Below, one piece after another: positions 9,362 to 17,516 of a stretch of 27,999 nucleotides of DNA. Every line of letters begins with the position of its first letter. The first letter of the stretch is position 1. Origin of the DNA: a virus; IMG/VR virus record IMGVR_UViG_3300020472_000135, positions 1 to 27,999 of that record; one strand, 5' to 3'. Under the pieces are notes generated by a model. It saw only the letters and a program-made list of their open reading frames with translations, was not told where the DNA came from and ran no database searches. Both the position numbers and the translations under genes were made by a program.

Positions 9362-9825
9362 AATATTGCCTCAATCTGTGGTTTCGTTATACCTAATATC
9401 CATTGGTCATGTAATTGACCATATTTTTTATATGATTTTTTTAACTTACCTTCAACCTGCAATCCATTTTGTAATGCAAACAATTTAATATTTCGATAGA
9501 TAACAGGCGTTTCAGCTATTAATTTTTCAAAGTCAATATTTTCTACCAAATACAAATACAACTCTTTAGCCGCCTTATAAGCATTATGACCTCTATATTG
9601 TTTTGGTATGGCTGGATGCACACAATAGGTTACCCCATTCCTGCGCTCCAATATCCACATCCCCTCAAAATCTTTCATTTTTTGTATTAAATAATCTAGC
9701 CTAAAATTAGGCTCAAACTCTTCGTACTTGTATCCATCTTCTGCTATTTCTTCAAATATCTCTGGCGTGACAAAAGATTTTATTACTTCTACATTTTGTG
9801 TTTCATATATCAAACTAAAACCCAC
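9358..9825 (-). CDS. GNAT-fold acetyltransferase-like protein (P22 gp14 position)
   Basis: 155 residues. The N-terminal half (SFVTPEIFEEIAEDG, MWILERRNGVTYCVHPAIP) leads to QYRGHNAYKAAKE at residues 76-88, matching the acetyl-CoA-binding Q/R-x-x-G-x-G/A loop and following helix of GNAT enzymes. A later strand (TPVIYRNIKLFALQNGLQ) fits the GNAT pattern in which an Asn-bearing helix precedes the last strands. P22 carries a GNAT-like gene 14 (DUF2824) at the same place, after genes 10 and 26 and before gene 7, and it is implicated in head assembly. Substrate is unknown; protein acetylation of a virion component is a guess. It overlaps the preceding gene by 16 bases. Confidence 0.7.
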   Translation of the reverse strand: MGFSLIYETQNVEVIKSFVTPEIFEEIAEDGYKYEEFEPNFRLDYLIQKMKDFEGMWILERRNGVTYCVHPAIPKQYRGHNAYKAAKELYLYLVENIDFEKLIAETPVIYRNIKLFALQNGLQVEGKLKKSYKKYGQLHDQWILGITKPQIEAIL

Positions 9826-10061
9826 CCTCTCTTTCTGTCTCCACCTATTTCGGCAACCATCTTCCTATACTGTATTGTTCCAGCACCGCCAGCAGTATCT
9901 AAGTAAAGACTAAATTGTCTAGCCTCTACGTTCCCCTCTGGTGTTCCGCTACCAGTTATCGGAATGCTCAATGCGGCTTCTTGCGTAAATTGTCTAAAAG
10001 CCACAGCCATCGTTCCATCATCATCAATAATAGGCTGTGCGACATTTAATTTATAGCTCAC
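9810..10061 (-). CDS. Small virion-associated protein, unknown
   Basis: 83 residues, beta-rich. The core (ITGSGTPEGNVEARQFSLYL, then a DTAGGAGTIQYRK stretch, ending GWVLV) resembles a short motif, G-S/T-G-x-PEG-V...LY-DT, that recurs in phage tail fibres and head-tail proteins. It starts within the gp10-like gene (ATGA overlap) and overlaps the GNAT gene by 16 bases. It occupies the place where P22 has gene 26 (tail needle, about 230 residues, coiled coil), but is far too short and has no coiled coil, so I do not call it a needle. Function unknown. Confidence 0.6.
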   Translation of the reverse strand: MSYKLNVAQPIIDDDGTMAVAFRQFTQEAALSIPITGSGTPEGNVEARQFSLYLDTAGGAGTIQYRKMVAEIGGDRKRGWVLV

Positions 10062-11500
10062 AAAGAATTACCAATAATGTTAGCCGTTAACTGTATCAAT
10101 ACAGGTTTTACAGGGTCTGTTAGAGTAAATCTATACATTTCATACCTAGCGACCCTCCCGTTCCTTCTCCAAATAGCTCGTCTATTCCTTTCGCCAATTT
10201 TTCCTAATGTTCGGTAACGCATAGGACTCCATGTCATTCCGTTTTGACTGCGCTCCATACCTATTAATGGCTCTGGCTCATTTTGTAAGCCGACACCTGA
10301 CTCAGTTGTTAATTCGAGATAAGGCACAGTAAATGACTGCATATTGTTTTGAAAAGGCTGTGTTACTAATCGCCTTTGTATCGTATTTCCATATTCTGTA
10401 TATACATCTGCATCTAACTTTCCTATTTTCCCATCTTCAATATCGCCACAAAAAACTTGGTTATAGGCTTGAACCATTGAGTTAACACGATATGCACCTA
10501 CAACGCCTGATATACTAGATTTCCTTTCATGCCATCTTTGAGAAATAGTGTCGTAAACCAATGTTGATGAAGGTAAAGCAAAGCCGACAAAATAAGCGCC
10601 TTTCTTAGCATACGACCATGAATATATTGCTTGGACTTGTGTCTGTGTAAGCTCATCCAGTAAATTATCAATAGCGGTAGTGCTAACCTTTGTTAGTTGA
10701 TTCCCTGCTAACGACCATATTGCGGGAGATTCATTCTCGCCAGAACCTACGAATATAAATGTATCGCCTATTTGTTTTACACTAAATGGGGCGGCTATTC
10801 CTTTGCTTAAAAACAATCCTGTTCTTTGAAAAGGAAAGTCAGCACCACCAATATTTTGAAACGCCTCTATTGTTTGACTGCCTGCTATATATAACTGGTT
10901 TTTAAATACTACAGGAGCAACAATATCATCAGGGTCTGACTCAGCCGTACCAAAATCTAAAGCGTTGTAATTCAATCCATCATTTAGTGAACTGACAATA
11001 AACTTTTTAGTGTCTGTAGTGAGACAAAAATACCCATCTATAAAAACTACCTGCTGCGGGTTTCCATTCGCAGTAAAATCGCTATCCGTTATTTGTGCAA
11101 ACGCATCAGTAGAATGATTATAGATGTAACCATTACCGCTAGGAACCAAAACTAATAGCTGTGTACCATTGTCAGCCATAGAAACTCTATTAGTTCCAGC
11201 AATAGTTCCTAAATTAGTCGCTGAATATGTACCAGATGATTCTGTTAGCTTATAAAGATTAGTTCCATTGACAAAATACGGTATTCCATTCATCGCATGA
11301 GCGCCACGATTTAATTGAGTGTCTAATGGCGTTGCTGTAGTTGCTACTTCAGAAAGTCCGGGAGTTCCTAATAATGTTTCTTGATTTAACGCAGATGTTT
11401 GAACGATATTAGGATAAAAGTTAGTACATTCTTGCGCAGATATAGGCAAGCTGTCACTTACATAAAAACCATTGGCTATTGGTAATTGCGTTATTGCCAC
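10058..11500 (-). CDS. P22 gp10-like packaged-DNA stabilisation / head-completion protein
   Basis: 480 residues, close to P22 gp10 (472). The N-terminus (ITQLPIANGFYVSDSLPISA, then ECTNFYPNIV and LLGTPGLSEVATT) is characteristic of this family: a short loop, the conserved C-x-N-x-Y-P element and the GTPGL turn. The remainder is a repetitive beta-rich region (FVNGTNLYKL, QVVFIDGYFCLT, FKNQLYIAGSQTIEAF, FIFVGSGENESPAIW) consistent with the beta-propeller hub that closes the portal-adaptor channel. In P22, gp10 binds the gp4 ring and keeps DNA in the capsid until the tailspike joins. Gene order (gp4-like, 281-residue protein, then this) supports the call. Confidence 0.85.
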   Translation of the reverse strand: MAITQLPIANGFYVSDSLPISAQECTNFYPNIVQTSALNQETLLGTPGLSEVATTATPLDTQLNRGAHAMNGIPYFVNGTNLYKLTESSGTYSATNLGTIAGTNRVSMADNGTQLLVLVPSGNGYIYNHSTDAFAQITDSDFTANGNPQQVVFIDGYFCLTTDTKKFIVSSLNDGLNYNALDFGTAESDPDDIVAPVVFKNQLYIAGSQTIEAFQNIGGADFPFQRTGLFLSKGIAAPFSVKQIGDTFIFVGSGENESPAIWSLAGNQLTKVSTTAIDNLLDELTQTQVQAIYSWSYAKKGAYFVGFALPSSTLVYDTISQRWHERKSSISGVVGAYRVNSMVQAYNQVFCGDIEDGKIGKLDADVYTEYGNTIQRRLVTQPFQNNMQSFTVPYLELTTESGVGLQNEPEPLIGMERSQNGMTWSPMRYRTLGKIGERNRRAIWRRNGRVARYEMYRFTLTDPVKPVLIQLTANIIGNSL

Positions 11501-11508
11501 GTTAGTTC

Positions 11509-12354
11509 CTAACTAGATTTGAATACTGCGTTAGTTGCTACTAAATTATCTGTGCTTGTGTCATTAGCTATAAATATTTCAAAGTAATCATTAGTTGCCG
11601 CCGCATACGTCCACGTTAAAGCGATGTTTTGGTCAGCTGTTCCTAAAACCGCTGTAACTCTTGAAGCGTCTATTTTCACACCATTTCTAGCAAGATATAC
11701 AGAAACCGTTTGAGCAGAGGCTGAAGCTGTTTTTATAGATATAGTCGCATCAAAATTAATATCTATGCTTGTTCCACCGCTATATGTAAGCCTACCAGCA
11801 GTAGATGGTGTCACTGTAGATGTCTTTTGTGCCGTCCAAGTTCCCGCTACCAATACGGCTGTACCCGCTCCGGCTATAGTTGTTGCTGTAGAATTACCCT
11901 GTAAACTTCCTAAACCACCTATCAATGTGTCCGCTGTTTTAGCAACAGTTATATAGTTGCTGGTAGTGGTTAGGCTTATTCCCGAACCCGCTACCAATGA
12001 AGCTATAGTGGGCTGTGCGGCTGTTGTATCTTTGAATAAGGCGTGACCTGTGCCGTCTGCTAAAAAATTATGCTTGATTTCACAACCTTCTGAAGCAGAA
12101 ACGCTAGAAGTAATACCAGAGCCATTTTCGATATTACGAATACGATTAACCGTACCCGATATATTTAATATTGGTGTACCACTTGCAGAACCTAATGTGG
12201 TTATAGTGCCTGTTACCCCCAACCCAGCAACAAAGTCAGAATATGCTATTTTATAGTTTGTATTGCTTACAAAAAAATCCATATAGCCGCCAGCAGTTAC
12301 GCTAGTCTTTGCTATAAAACTACTTTTTTTGCGACCATCTGAGTTGTCTACCAT
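11509..12354 (-). CDS. Beta-rich virion protein with jelly-roll-like C-terminus, unknown
   Basis: 281 residues. The first half is Gly/Thr/Ser-rich with short repeats of the kind seen in fibre or decoration proteins (GTVNRIRNIENGSGI, EIKHNFLADGTG, LVAGSGISL). The C-terminal 95 residues (LTYSGGTSIDINFDATISI, then QTVSVYLARNGVKIDA, IALTWTYA, NDYFEIFIAND) follow the strand pattern of C1q/TNF-type jelly-roll heads found at the tips of phage fibres. It lies between gp4-like and gp10-like genes, where P22 has none. It could be a displaced tail needle with a knob (the Sf6 needle knob has a TNF-like fold), a head decoration or an adhesin; I cannot choose between these. Confidence 0.65.
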   Translation of the reverse strand: MVDNSDGRKKSSFIAKTSVTAGGYMDFFVSNTNYKIAYSDFVAGLGVTGTITTLGSASGTPILNISGTVNRIRNIENGSGITSSVSASEGCEIKHNFLADGTGHALFKDTTAAQPTIASLVAGSGISLTTTSNYITVAKTADTLIGGLGSLQGNSTATTIAGAGTAVLVAGTWTAQKTSTVTPSTAGRLTYSGGTSIDINFDATISIKTASASAQTVSVYLARNGVKIDASRVTAVLGTADQNIALTWTYAAATNDYFEIFIANDTSTDNLVATNAVFKSS

Positions 12355-12364
12355 TGCAATCTCG

Positions 12365-12847
12365 CTATGTAGTATTCGTTTCTAATGATATTGCGCCAGT
12401 TGTCTCCGCAAGTATTTCAGTTTCACTATCTGCATAGAAATGACCCGCCACACCAATTTTACTGTTTCCTTCATTTCCACTACCAATCGGCAATGTAGAA
12501 GGCATTTTGCTACTACCCATTGTTTGACCAATTAGCCGCATCGTTTTCATTCCTTCCTTTGCGGCTTTAACCAATCCTTCTGAAATTTGCCCACCGTAAT
12601 CGGGTGCAACTTCTATAGCCATATTAGCTATTACGCCCCTTAAAGCCCCACTAGGAATAGTGACATCATCACCGAGGTCTGACACTTCTGTAAAACCTAG
12701 AGCAACGCCTTGAGCGTTCAACTCATTCATATAATTATTTAATGCAAAAATATAATCTTCGTACTCGTCTGGCTGTAATGGTGCTTCACTAGACTGTACT
12801 AATATTCGCTGTAATGATGATTTGGCAACTTGCGCAACTGTAGCCAT
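12365..12847 (-). CDS. P22 gp4-like portal adaptor / tail accessory factor
   Basis: 160 residues, near the length of P22 gp4 (166). Typical features are the helical start (AQVAKSSLQRILVQSSEAPL), the acidic helix with aromatic residues (EYEDYIFALNNYMNELNAQG), GFTEVSDLGDDVTIPSGALR, and a second helix (VIANMAIEVAPDYGG) before a flexible C-terminal tail ending in acidic and Thr/Asn residues. In P22, twelve gp4 subunits extend the portal ring and make the platform for gp10. The muramidase activity reported for P22 gp4 cannot be judged here. It is placed after the coat gene and a 46-residue gene, as expected. Confidence 0.8.
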   Translation of the reverse strand: MATVAQVAKSSLQRILVQSSEAPLQPDEYEDYIFALNNYMNELNAQGVALGFTEVSDLGDDVTIPSGALRGVIANMAIEVAPDYGGQISEGLVKAAKEGMKTMRLIGQTMGSSKMPSTLPIGSGNEGNSKIGVAGHFYADSETEILAETTGAISLETNTT

Positions 12848-12850
12848 CAG

Positions 12851-12991
12851 TTAGTCCTTTTTGGCGGCTTTTTTCTTGGTTTTCTTCTTAGCTGTACTGC
12901 CTTTCGGCCTCCAGCCTAATTCTTTAGCAAATGATACAGATTGCTCATTAACTTCTATTTCTGCGCCATTAGGCTTGACAAATATTTTCAT
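12851..12991 (-). CDS. 46-residue lysine-tailed protein between coat and adaptor genes
   Basis: My translation from ATG 12991 gives 46 residues: a compact N-terminal part (MKIFVKPNGAEIEVNEQS, then SFAKELGW) and a strongly basic tail (KKKTKKKAAKKD). A GAGG ribosome site lies five bases before the ATG. The stop falls four bases before the gp4-like start. It is transcribed just after the stem-loop that follows the coat gene. The basic tail suggests DNA or scaffold contact, but no family is recognised; a small capsid-associated or decoration protein is possible. Confidence 0.65.
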   Translation of the reverse strand: MKIFVKPNGAEIEVNEQSVSFAKELGWRPKGSTAKKKTKKKAAKKD

Positions 12992-13003
12992 AATTACCTC
13001 GAG

Positions 13004-13028
13004 AAAATGAAAGGGGGCTTTCACCCCC
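13004..13028 (-). terminator. Stem-loop with partial T-tract after the coat gene
   Basis: On the minus strand GGGGGT-GAAA-GCCCCC forms a six-pair stem (one G-T pair) capped by a GAAA tetraloop and followed by TTTCATTTT. It begins 8 bases after the coat stop codon. The T-tract is interrupted, so it may be a leaky terminator or a 3-prime stabilising hairpin that gives coat mRNA a higher level than the following genes. This role is inferred. Confidence 0.6.
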
Positions 13029-13035
13029 AATCATA

Positions 13036-14304
13036 TTAGACACCAAAGCCTTGGCCCGCAAAGAACGGATTGAATGTTGCGTATGCTGGCAACAAGTCAA
13101 AACGTATTTTTTGCTGGTTAGTATCACCGTCTGAATATTTACTAACTCGGATAGACATACCATCAGAAGTAGTAGCAACAGTATCAGTGCTATATAGCTT
13201 AGGTAACTTGACAGTACCAAGACCAAATGCTTGCTTATGATAAAACATATTTGGCTGGTACAAAGTAGAAGCTGCACCCAGAAGAGTAACAACATCACCA
13301 GATGCCAAAGCGGTATCTGTTGTATTGTATTGTCCATTAGCTTCAAAGATGCCTGCACCCGCTATTACTAGGTTTCCAGCACCAGAGCCGTTAAGTGTAA
13401 CATCTTCTGTAACAGTTCCCGCAAATTTAATATTTGCCGCAGAACCATCCAAGATTGTGCCTCTGCTAGAGAGATTTAAACGACTGCGACCTGTAACTTG
13501 GATAACTTCACCCGCTTTAACAGTTCCATTGGCTGAAAAAGCCGTAACTGGTAGCGTTTGAGTCATCGTATCTTTAGCAGTTACATAAGTAACATCAGGC
13601 GCTCCACTTAATGTACCAGCCCTATCACTGCAAGTACCAGAAGTGTAATCAGCCAAGCCATTAGAAGTAAGTGCAGACAAACCAGCAAAATTACTAGAAA
13701 TCTGTGCTTTTTCCCATGCTGTTCTGACTAAGCCATCGGATGCGTTTAAACCATTTTGCGCACTAGCTAGCCCAGCAGTAGTAAATGGATTCATTACATA
13801 GTAACGGTCTCCATCTGTAGGAACACCAATGGAATCCATTAATGCGCCTGCACCTGCTACATCAGACCATGCGTCTACTACAGTTCCGGGAGCGCCATAG
13901 TGCAAGTTACAATTTTTAATCATGTAACTACCTAAGTCAGTCTCTAAGTCTGTAACAATACGCCTAGCCATTGGAGCTAGTATTTCCTGTAACTGGTCTA
14001 ATTCTAACGCTTCTTCAACATTTCCCCATGATGTGGCCACAGTAAAATAGTTCTGTACTGTACCAGTCGCTTTACCAGCAACAATATCGCTTTTAGTCTG
14101 ACCAGTTAAATCACCGCCAGATGTGCGAATAGAGTTGTAGTCGTGAGGGCGTTTGAAGTCTACATTAGACCCGCTAGAAGGATTGAACTTGCCGCTAAGA
14201 AGTTGTGTGTTGACGGTTTTCGTTAGAACACGATTTGATTCAAATGCGTCTAAAAAAACCCTCGCCACCTTCCGAGTGACATTTGAGGATAAATTATTAG
14301 CCAT
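13036..14304 (-). CDS. P22-like major capsid (coat) protein
   Basis: 422 residues (P22 gp5: 430). The N-terminus (NNLSSNVTRKVARVFLDAFE, then VLTKTVNTQLLSGKF) and the segment with FKRPHDYNSIRT and YFTVATSWGNVEEALELDQL match the P22 coat family. A beta-rich middle (about residues 225-345: GTVKAGEVIQVTGRSRLNL, TEDVTLNGSGAGNLVI, GDVVTLLGAA) corresponds in place to the inserted I-domain of P22 coat. The C-terminus has the expected MFYHKQAFGLGTVKLPKL and a sheet ending in FDLLPAYATFNPFFAG. An AGGTGG ribosome site precedes the ATG. HK97-fold capsid assembly with the upstream scaffold is inferred from family knowledge. Confidence 0.92.
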   Translation of the reverse strand: MANNLSSNVTRKVARVFLDAFESNRVLTKTVNTQLLSGKFNPSSGSNVDFKRPHDYNSIRTSGGDLTGQTKSDIVAGKATGTVQNYFTVATSWGNVEEALELDQLQEILAPMARRIVTDLETDLGSYMIKNCNLHYGAPGTVVDAWSDVAGAGALMDSIGVPTDGDRYYVMNPFTTAGLASAQNGLNASDGLVRTAWEKAQISSNFAGLSALTSNGLADYTSGTCSDRAGTLSGAPDVTYVTAKDTMTQTLPVTAFSANGTVKAGEVIQVTGRSRLNLSSRGTILDGSAANIKFAGTVTEDVTLNGSGAGNLVIAGAGIFEANGQYNTTDTALASGDVVTLLGAASTLYQPNMFYHKQAFGLGTVKLPKLYSTDTVATTSDGMSIRVSKYSDGDTNQQKIRFDLLPAYATFNPFFAGQGFGV

Positions 14305-14316
14305 GCTAAACCACCT

Positions 14317-15150
14317 TTACTCAAAAGTAGCACCCTTAGGACCTCCTTGCTTTTTCTGCTTACCACTACCAGCAGGTCTATCAATCGGGTCAGGCGCTTG
14401 ATTAATATTCGATTTAGCCAAACTCTTCAATTTCGTATTTACTTCCGTATATATGTAAACAGCGGCTTCGGACGGTCGCATTTGTAATACTTTGTCCGCT
14501 TCTAAAGGGTTTTGCCCTAAATACCTAGAGATTAAAGGACCATTTTCTTGATTTATAATAAATCCAGCCAATTCGTCACTCAAACCACTATTGTAAAGGT
14601 TATTGCCTGCTTCTCGCAGTTCTTCTTTCGTAATGCCTAAATCTGTCGCTCGTTTTTCATATTTTTCGGCAAGCTGGTTAGTTTCTTCTTGCTGTTTCCT
14701 TAATTGTTCGGCTTGAGCCATTCTTGCGGACTCTTGCTTAGCAACGGCAACAGCATCAGAATTAGCTTTGGCAACAATAGCTCTATCCCTGTTCTCCACC
14801 GCCTTTTTGTAATCAGCATCAGTCATGCTAAAAGCATCGGGCATTGGTGGCACTTCAACAGGAATGGGCTTGTTAACCTCATTCTCTAACTCATTCAAAC
14901 GATTCTGCAAACGTAAGTTTTGTCGCTCTACTTCTCGGAGAGATTTAACTTTTTTGCCAATCTGTTTGTCTAATACCTGTTGTTGAGCTTCACTAAATAC
15001 TACTTTTTCTTCCGGTGATGAATCCGTTTCGTCAATATTTTGACTATCTACATCAGTTTCCTGTACAGAATCGTCAATATCTTGACTTGGTTCAGTCTCA
15101 TTATCTTCAAGCGTTATTTCAGCCTCATCGACATCTGAATCTGTTTGCAT
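14317..15150 (-). CDS. Capsid scaffolding protein (P22 gp8-like)
   Basis: 277 residues (P22 gp8: 303). Residues 1-55 are very acidic (DSDVDEAEITLEDNETEPSQ). Residues about 55-190 are charged and helical with coiled-coil character (QQVLDKQIGKKVKSLREVER, LRLQNRLNELENEV, ARMAQAEQLRKQQEET). The C-terminus is basic (SGKQKKQGGPKG), as in P22 where the basic C-terminal helix-turn-helix contacts coat. It lies directly between portal and coat genes, as in P22. Composition and position carry the call; sequence similarity to gp8 itself is not obvious by eye. Confidence 0.82.
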   Translation of the reverse strand: MQTDSDVDEAEITLEDNETEPSQDIDDSVQETDVDSQNIDETDSSPEEKVVFSEAQQQVLDKQIGKKVKSLREVERQNLRLQNRLNELENEVNKPIPVEVPPMPDAFSMTDADYKKAVENRDRAIVAKANSDAVAVAKQESARMAQAEQLRKQQEETNQLAEKYEKRATDLGITKEELREAGNNLYNSGLSDELAGFIINQENGPLISRYLGQNPLEADKVLQMRPSEAAVYIYTEVNTKLKSLAKSNINQAPDPIDRPAGSGKQKKQGGPKGATFE

Positions 15151-15204
15151 CTTTTAGCCTCGCTATGAGTATTTCCTAGATTACGGTCTAGTACCTAGTT
15201 GCGG

Positions 15205-15232
15205 AATATACCACAATTTCTTTAGTTAAAAA
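15205..15232 (-). promoter_or_regulatory. Possible extended -10 promoter for scaffold and coat
   Basis: In the 86-bp gap after the portal start region, the minus strand has TGG-TATATT (extended -10, at 15210-15205) with a weak -35 (TTTTTA, 16-bp spacer). Downstream lie a small CTAGA...TCTAG inverted repeat (15176-15191) and the scaffold ATG about 55 bases on. This is the largest gap in the structural region, which suits an internal promoter raising coat and scaffold expression. Confidence 0.35.
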
Positions 15233-15236
15233 GGTC

Positions 15237-17516
15237 TTAATTCATTTTTCTTATAGCCGATTGCCCTTTGTTGACCATTTTATTCATAGCCGATTTCCCA
15301 TTAGGTTTGCTCGACATATTATCGGTAACTTCAGTTATTTGGATGAGAGCATCAGGCAAAGGATTGTTTATCTCTTCCATTTTCTGGAAGTTTTCCATTT
15401 CTTTATGTTCGTTTTCTAAATTTTTATTTATGTTATCTAAATCTTGAGCTAACTGTTTGCCAGCGTTTTCGTTTAATTTAGCGCCAACCTCTTGCGCTTT
15501 TATCTGTGTATCTAGTCTACCTGTCTGAGCATTAAACTGAGCTATTTCATTTGCAAACTGGTCTTTTAATGCTTGGTTATTTGTCTTTTCAGCATCTATT
15601 TGTAATTTAAACATTTGATTTTGCGCCTGCAACGCATCTGTTTGAGCTTTCATCAATTCGGCTTGGCCTTTTTTATCTTCTGCCATAGCCAATATCATAG
15701 CAGGGTCTTGAGGCTGTTCCATTTGCGCTGCTTGCTGTTGTTCCATTAATTCTTCTTCAGTTAGCTGGTCATTAGGAATAAGACCTTGCGCTACCATCTG
15801 AACACGCTTTCTGTCAGATATTTGCTTAGCTCCCGGAGTTGCAATATTGTCCAATAATATATCTCCAGCAACTGCCGTAATACTTGGGTCTACAGCCGCT
15901 AGGCTTGTAATAGCTTCCAATGTTTCTTTTTGTCTATTCTGAAAACTAGCACCCGCATTAACTTGTATGTCATAACTACCTATTGACAAATCATCCAGCA
16001 AAACCATTTGCCCTGTTCTTTGGTCTAAGACTAACTGCCCACTATTTATATCCGCATAATCATAGGTCTTATCTTCTTTTAATATTCTTACTGTTCTTTT
16101 CGTATCATATATTTTCGGTATTGCATCAATCAGAATGCGGCCTGTAGCAGCTATAGCATACTTCAAGCTAGTGAAATACTTTACTGTTGAATTGTCACCT
16201 TTATTTTGTAGAGTCTCTATGGCTACACCAGATTGAGCACTAGGGTTATTCCCCATATTTGCCGCAAACATACCTGATGTATAGCTAATCATTGAGCGCA
16301 TACTTTCGGATATTTTACTCAGTCCCGGATTTATTGTTGCGCCGCCTATCTGTTGCGGTGGTGGAGCCTCAGGGTCTGGATTATAAAACTGTACAGGGTC
16401 AGAGTTTGTGTTCATCGTACGCAAAGAATCCTCATGGCCCGCTGCCTGCGTTGTAGTCATCAGAAATTTAGCTCGTGGTGCTAATGCGCCCTCTTCAATC
16501 TCCCTTGAAATGGAGTAATTAAGCACCCGCTGGCTGTCTATTAGCTTTTCGACCACACCCCAATAGATAGTCTTGTCTTCATATATTTTATAATTTCCAT
16601 ATAAAGGAACTACGGGGATTGTGCTAAATACAGTTTCTTTCTTTTCTTCGAGCCATTCTTTATTGTCAAAGAAACGGCTACAAACAAATTTTTCTTTTCT
16701 AATTCTTCTTCGCTCTTCCGTTACTGGCTCCATTGCCATAGCCAAGTCATCTTTAACCTTATCCCACTCTTCAGCTTTATGCGTTTGACCATTACTAGCC
16801 AAAACCAATTCTCTGTCTCTATACTCAACATACATCAACTCGCCAACAAGTATAGTTTCAGCCTTATCATAGTAAGCTTCGCCATCCCGAGATTCTTCAA
16901 TCCCCTCACCCTTACCATCAGGCCATCTTTTCTTGTATTCTTCCTTAGAAACAGGATGTAAGACAAAACAACAAGTAGCATCTGATTTATCTTGCTTCTG
17001 AGCGCTTGGGTCAAACCATACTCTATCAACAAAGTTATGTATTTTTTCTACGACTAAATCTTGGTCAAATGTGTCATCATCTATGTATTTCTGACTAACG
17101 CGCCACCCATCAATACCTCCTATAACCATACCTCTAGCGGACTGACTATAGATATGCTTAGAATCAGATATTGATTCTATGTTTCTAATTAAACCATCAT
17201 AAGTATTGCTAATGGATTTTGTGGCATTACCCCCTGCCGGATTTACCTGTATATCGAAATCTGCTTGTTCTATTTCTCCACAAACTTGGTCGATAATGGG
17301 GTTACACATATCAAACGTGTATCGTGGCTTTTTCTCGTTAGTATTCCACCAATATGGCTCCCATTGCCCATTTCGCTTATCCAAAAATAAATGCGCCTCT
17401 CTTGCCTGCTCCCTTAAATCTTTGTCTGCCTCTTGAGCATCAGCAAGTTTTTCAAGCACTTTTTCGTGATTTTCATATTGACCTTCATAACTGTCATCAT
17501 CATTGTATTTTTCCAT
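15237..17516 (-). CDS. P22-like portal protein
   Basis: 759 residues from the preferred start at 17516; an in-frame ATG at 17528 would add four residues (MGSV). I prefer 17516 because TGATG couples it to the terminase stop and GGGG lies at ribosome-site distance, whereas the upstream ATG has CGGG directly against it. The N-terminal body (DKRNGQWEPYW, RYTFDMCNPIIDQVCGEIEQ, DFDIQVNPAGG) is diagnostic for the P22 portal family; RVWFDPSAQKQDKSDA and NTNSDPVQFYNPD follow. The last 170 residues form a long Q/K/E helix (QAELMKAQTDALQAQNQMFK, QDLDNINKNLENEHKEMENF), like the P22 portal barrel. Length is near P22 gp1 (725). The dodecameric ring is the DNA gate and terminase dock. Confidence 0.92.
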   Translation of the reverse strand: MEKYNDDDSYEGQYENHEKVLEKLADAQEADKDLREQAREAHLFLDKRNGQWEPYWWNTNEKKPRYTFDMCNPIIDQVCGEIEQADFDIQVNPAGGNATKSISNTYDGLIRNIESISDSKHIYSQSARGMVIGGIDGWRVSQKYIDDDTFDQDLVVEKIHNFVDRVWFDPSAQKQDKSDATCCFVLHPVSKEEYKKRWPDGKGEGIEESRDGEAYYDKAETILVGELMYVEYRDRELVLASNGQTHKAEEWDKVKDDLAMAMEPVTEERRRIRKEKFVCSRFFDNKEWLEEKKETVFSTIPVVPLYGNYKIYEDKTIYWGVVEKLIDSQRVLNYSISREIEEGALAPRAKFLMTTTQAAGHEDSLRTMNTNSDPVQFYNPDPEAPPPQQIGGATINPGLSKISESMRSMISYTSGMFAANMGNNPSAQSGVAIETLQNKGDNSTVKYFTSLKYAIAATGRILIDAIPKIYDTKRTVRILKEDKTYDYADINSGQLVLDQRTGQMVLLDDLSIGSYDIQVNAGASFQNRQKETLEAITSLAAVDPSITAVAGDILLDNIATPGAKQISDRKRVQMVAQGLIPNDQLTEEELMEQQQAAQMEQPQDPAMILAMAEDKKGQAELMKAQTDALQAQNQMFKLQIDAEKTNNQALKDQFANEIAQFNAQTGRLDTQIKAQEVGAKLNENAGKQLAQDLDNINKNLENEHKEMENFQKMEEINNPLPDALIQITEVTDNMSSKPNGKSAMNKMVNKGQSAIRKMN

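Noticed and set aside
12969-13358. Hydrophobic 129-codon minus-strand frame overlapping the coat gene 3-prime end
   Set aside because: It looks membrane-like, but it is an alternative frame of the coat gene running over its stem-loop, with no suitable ribosome site.
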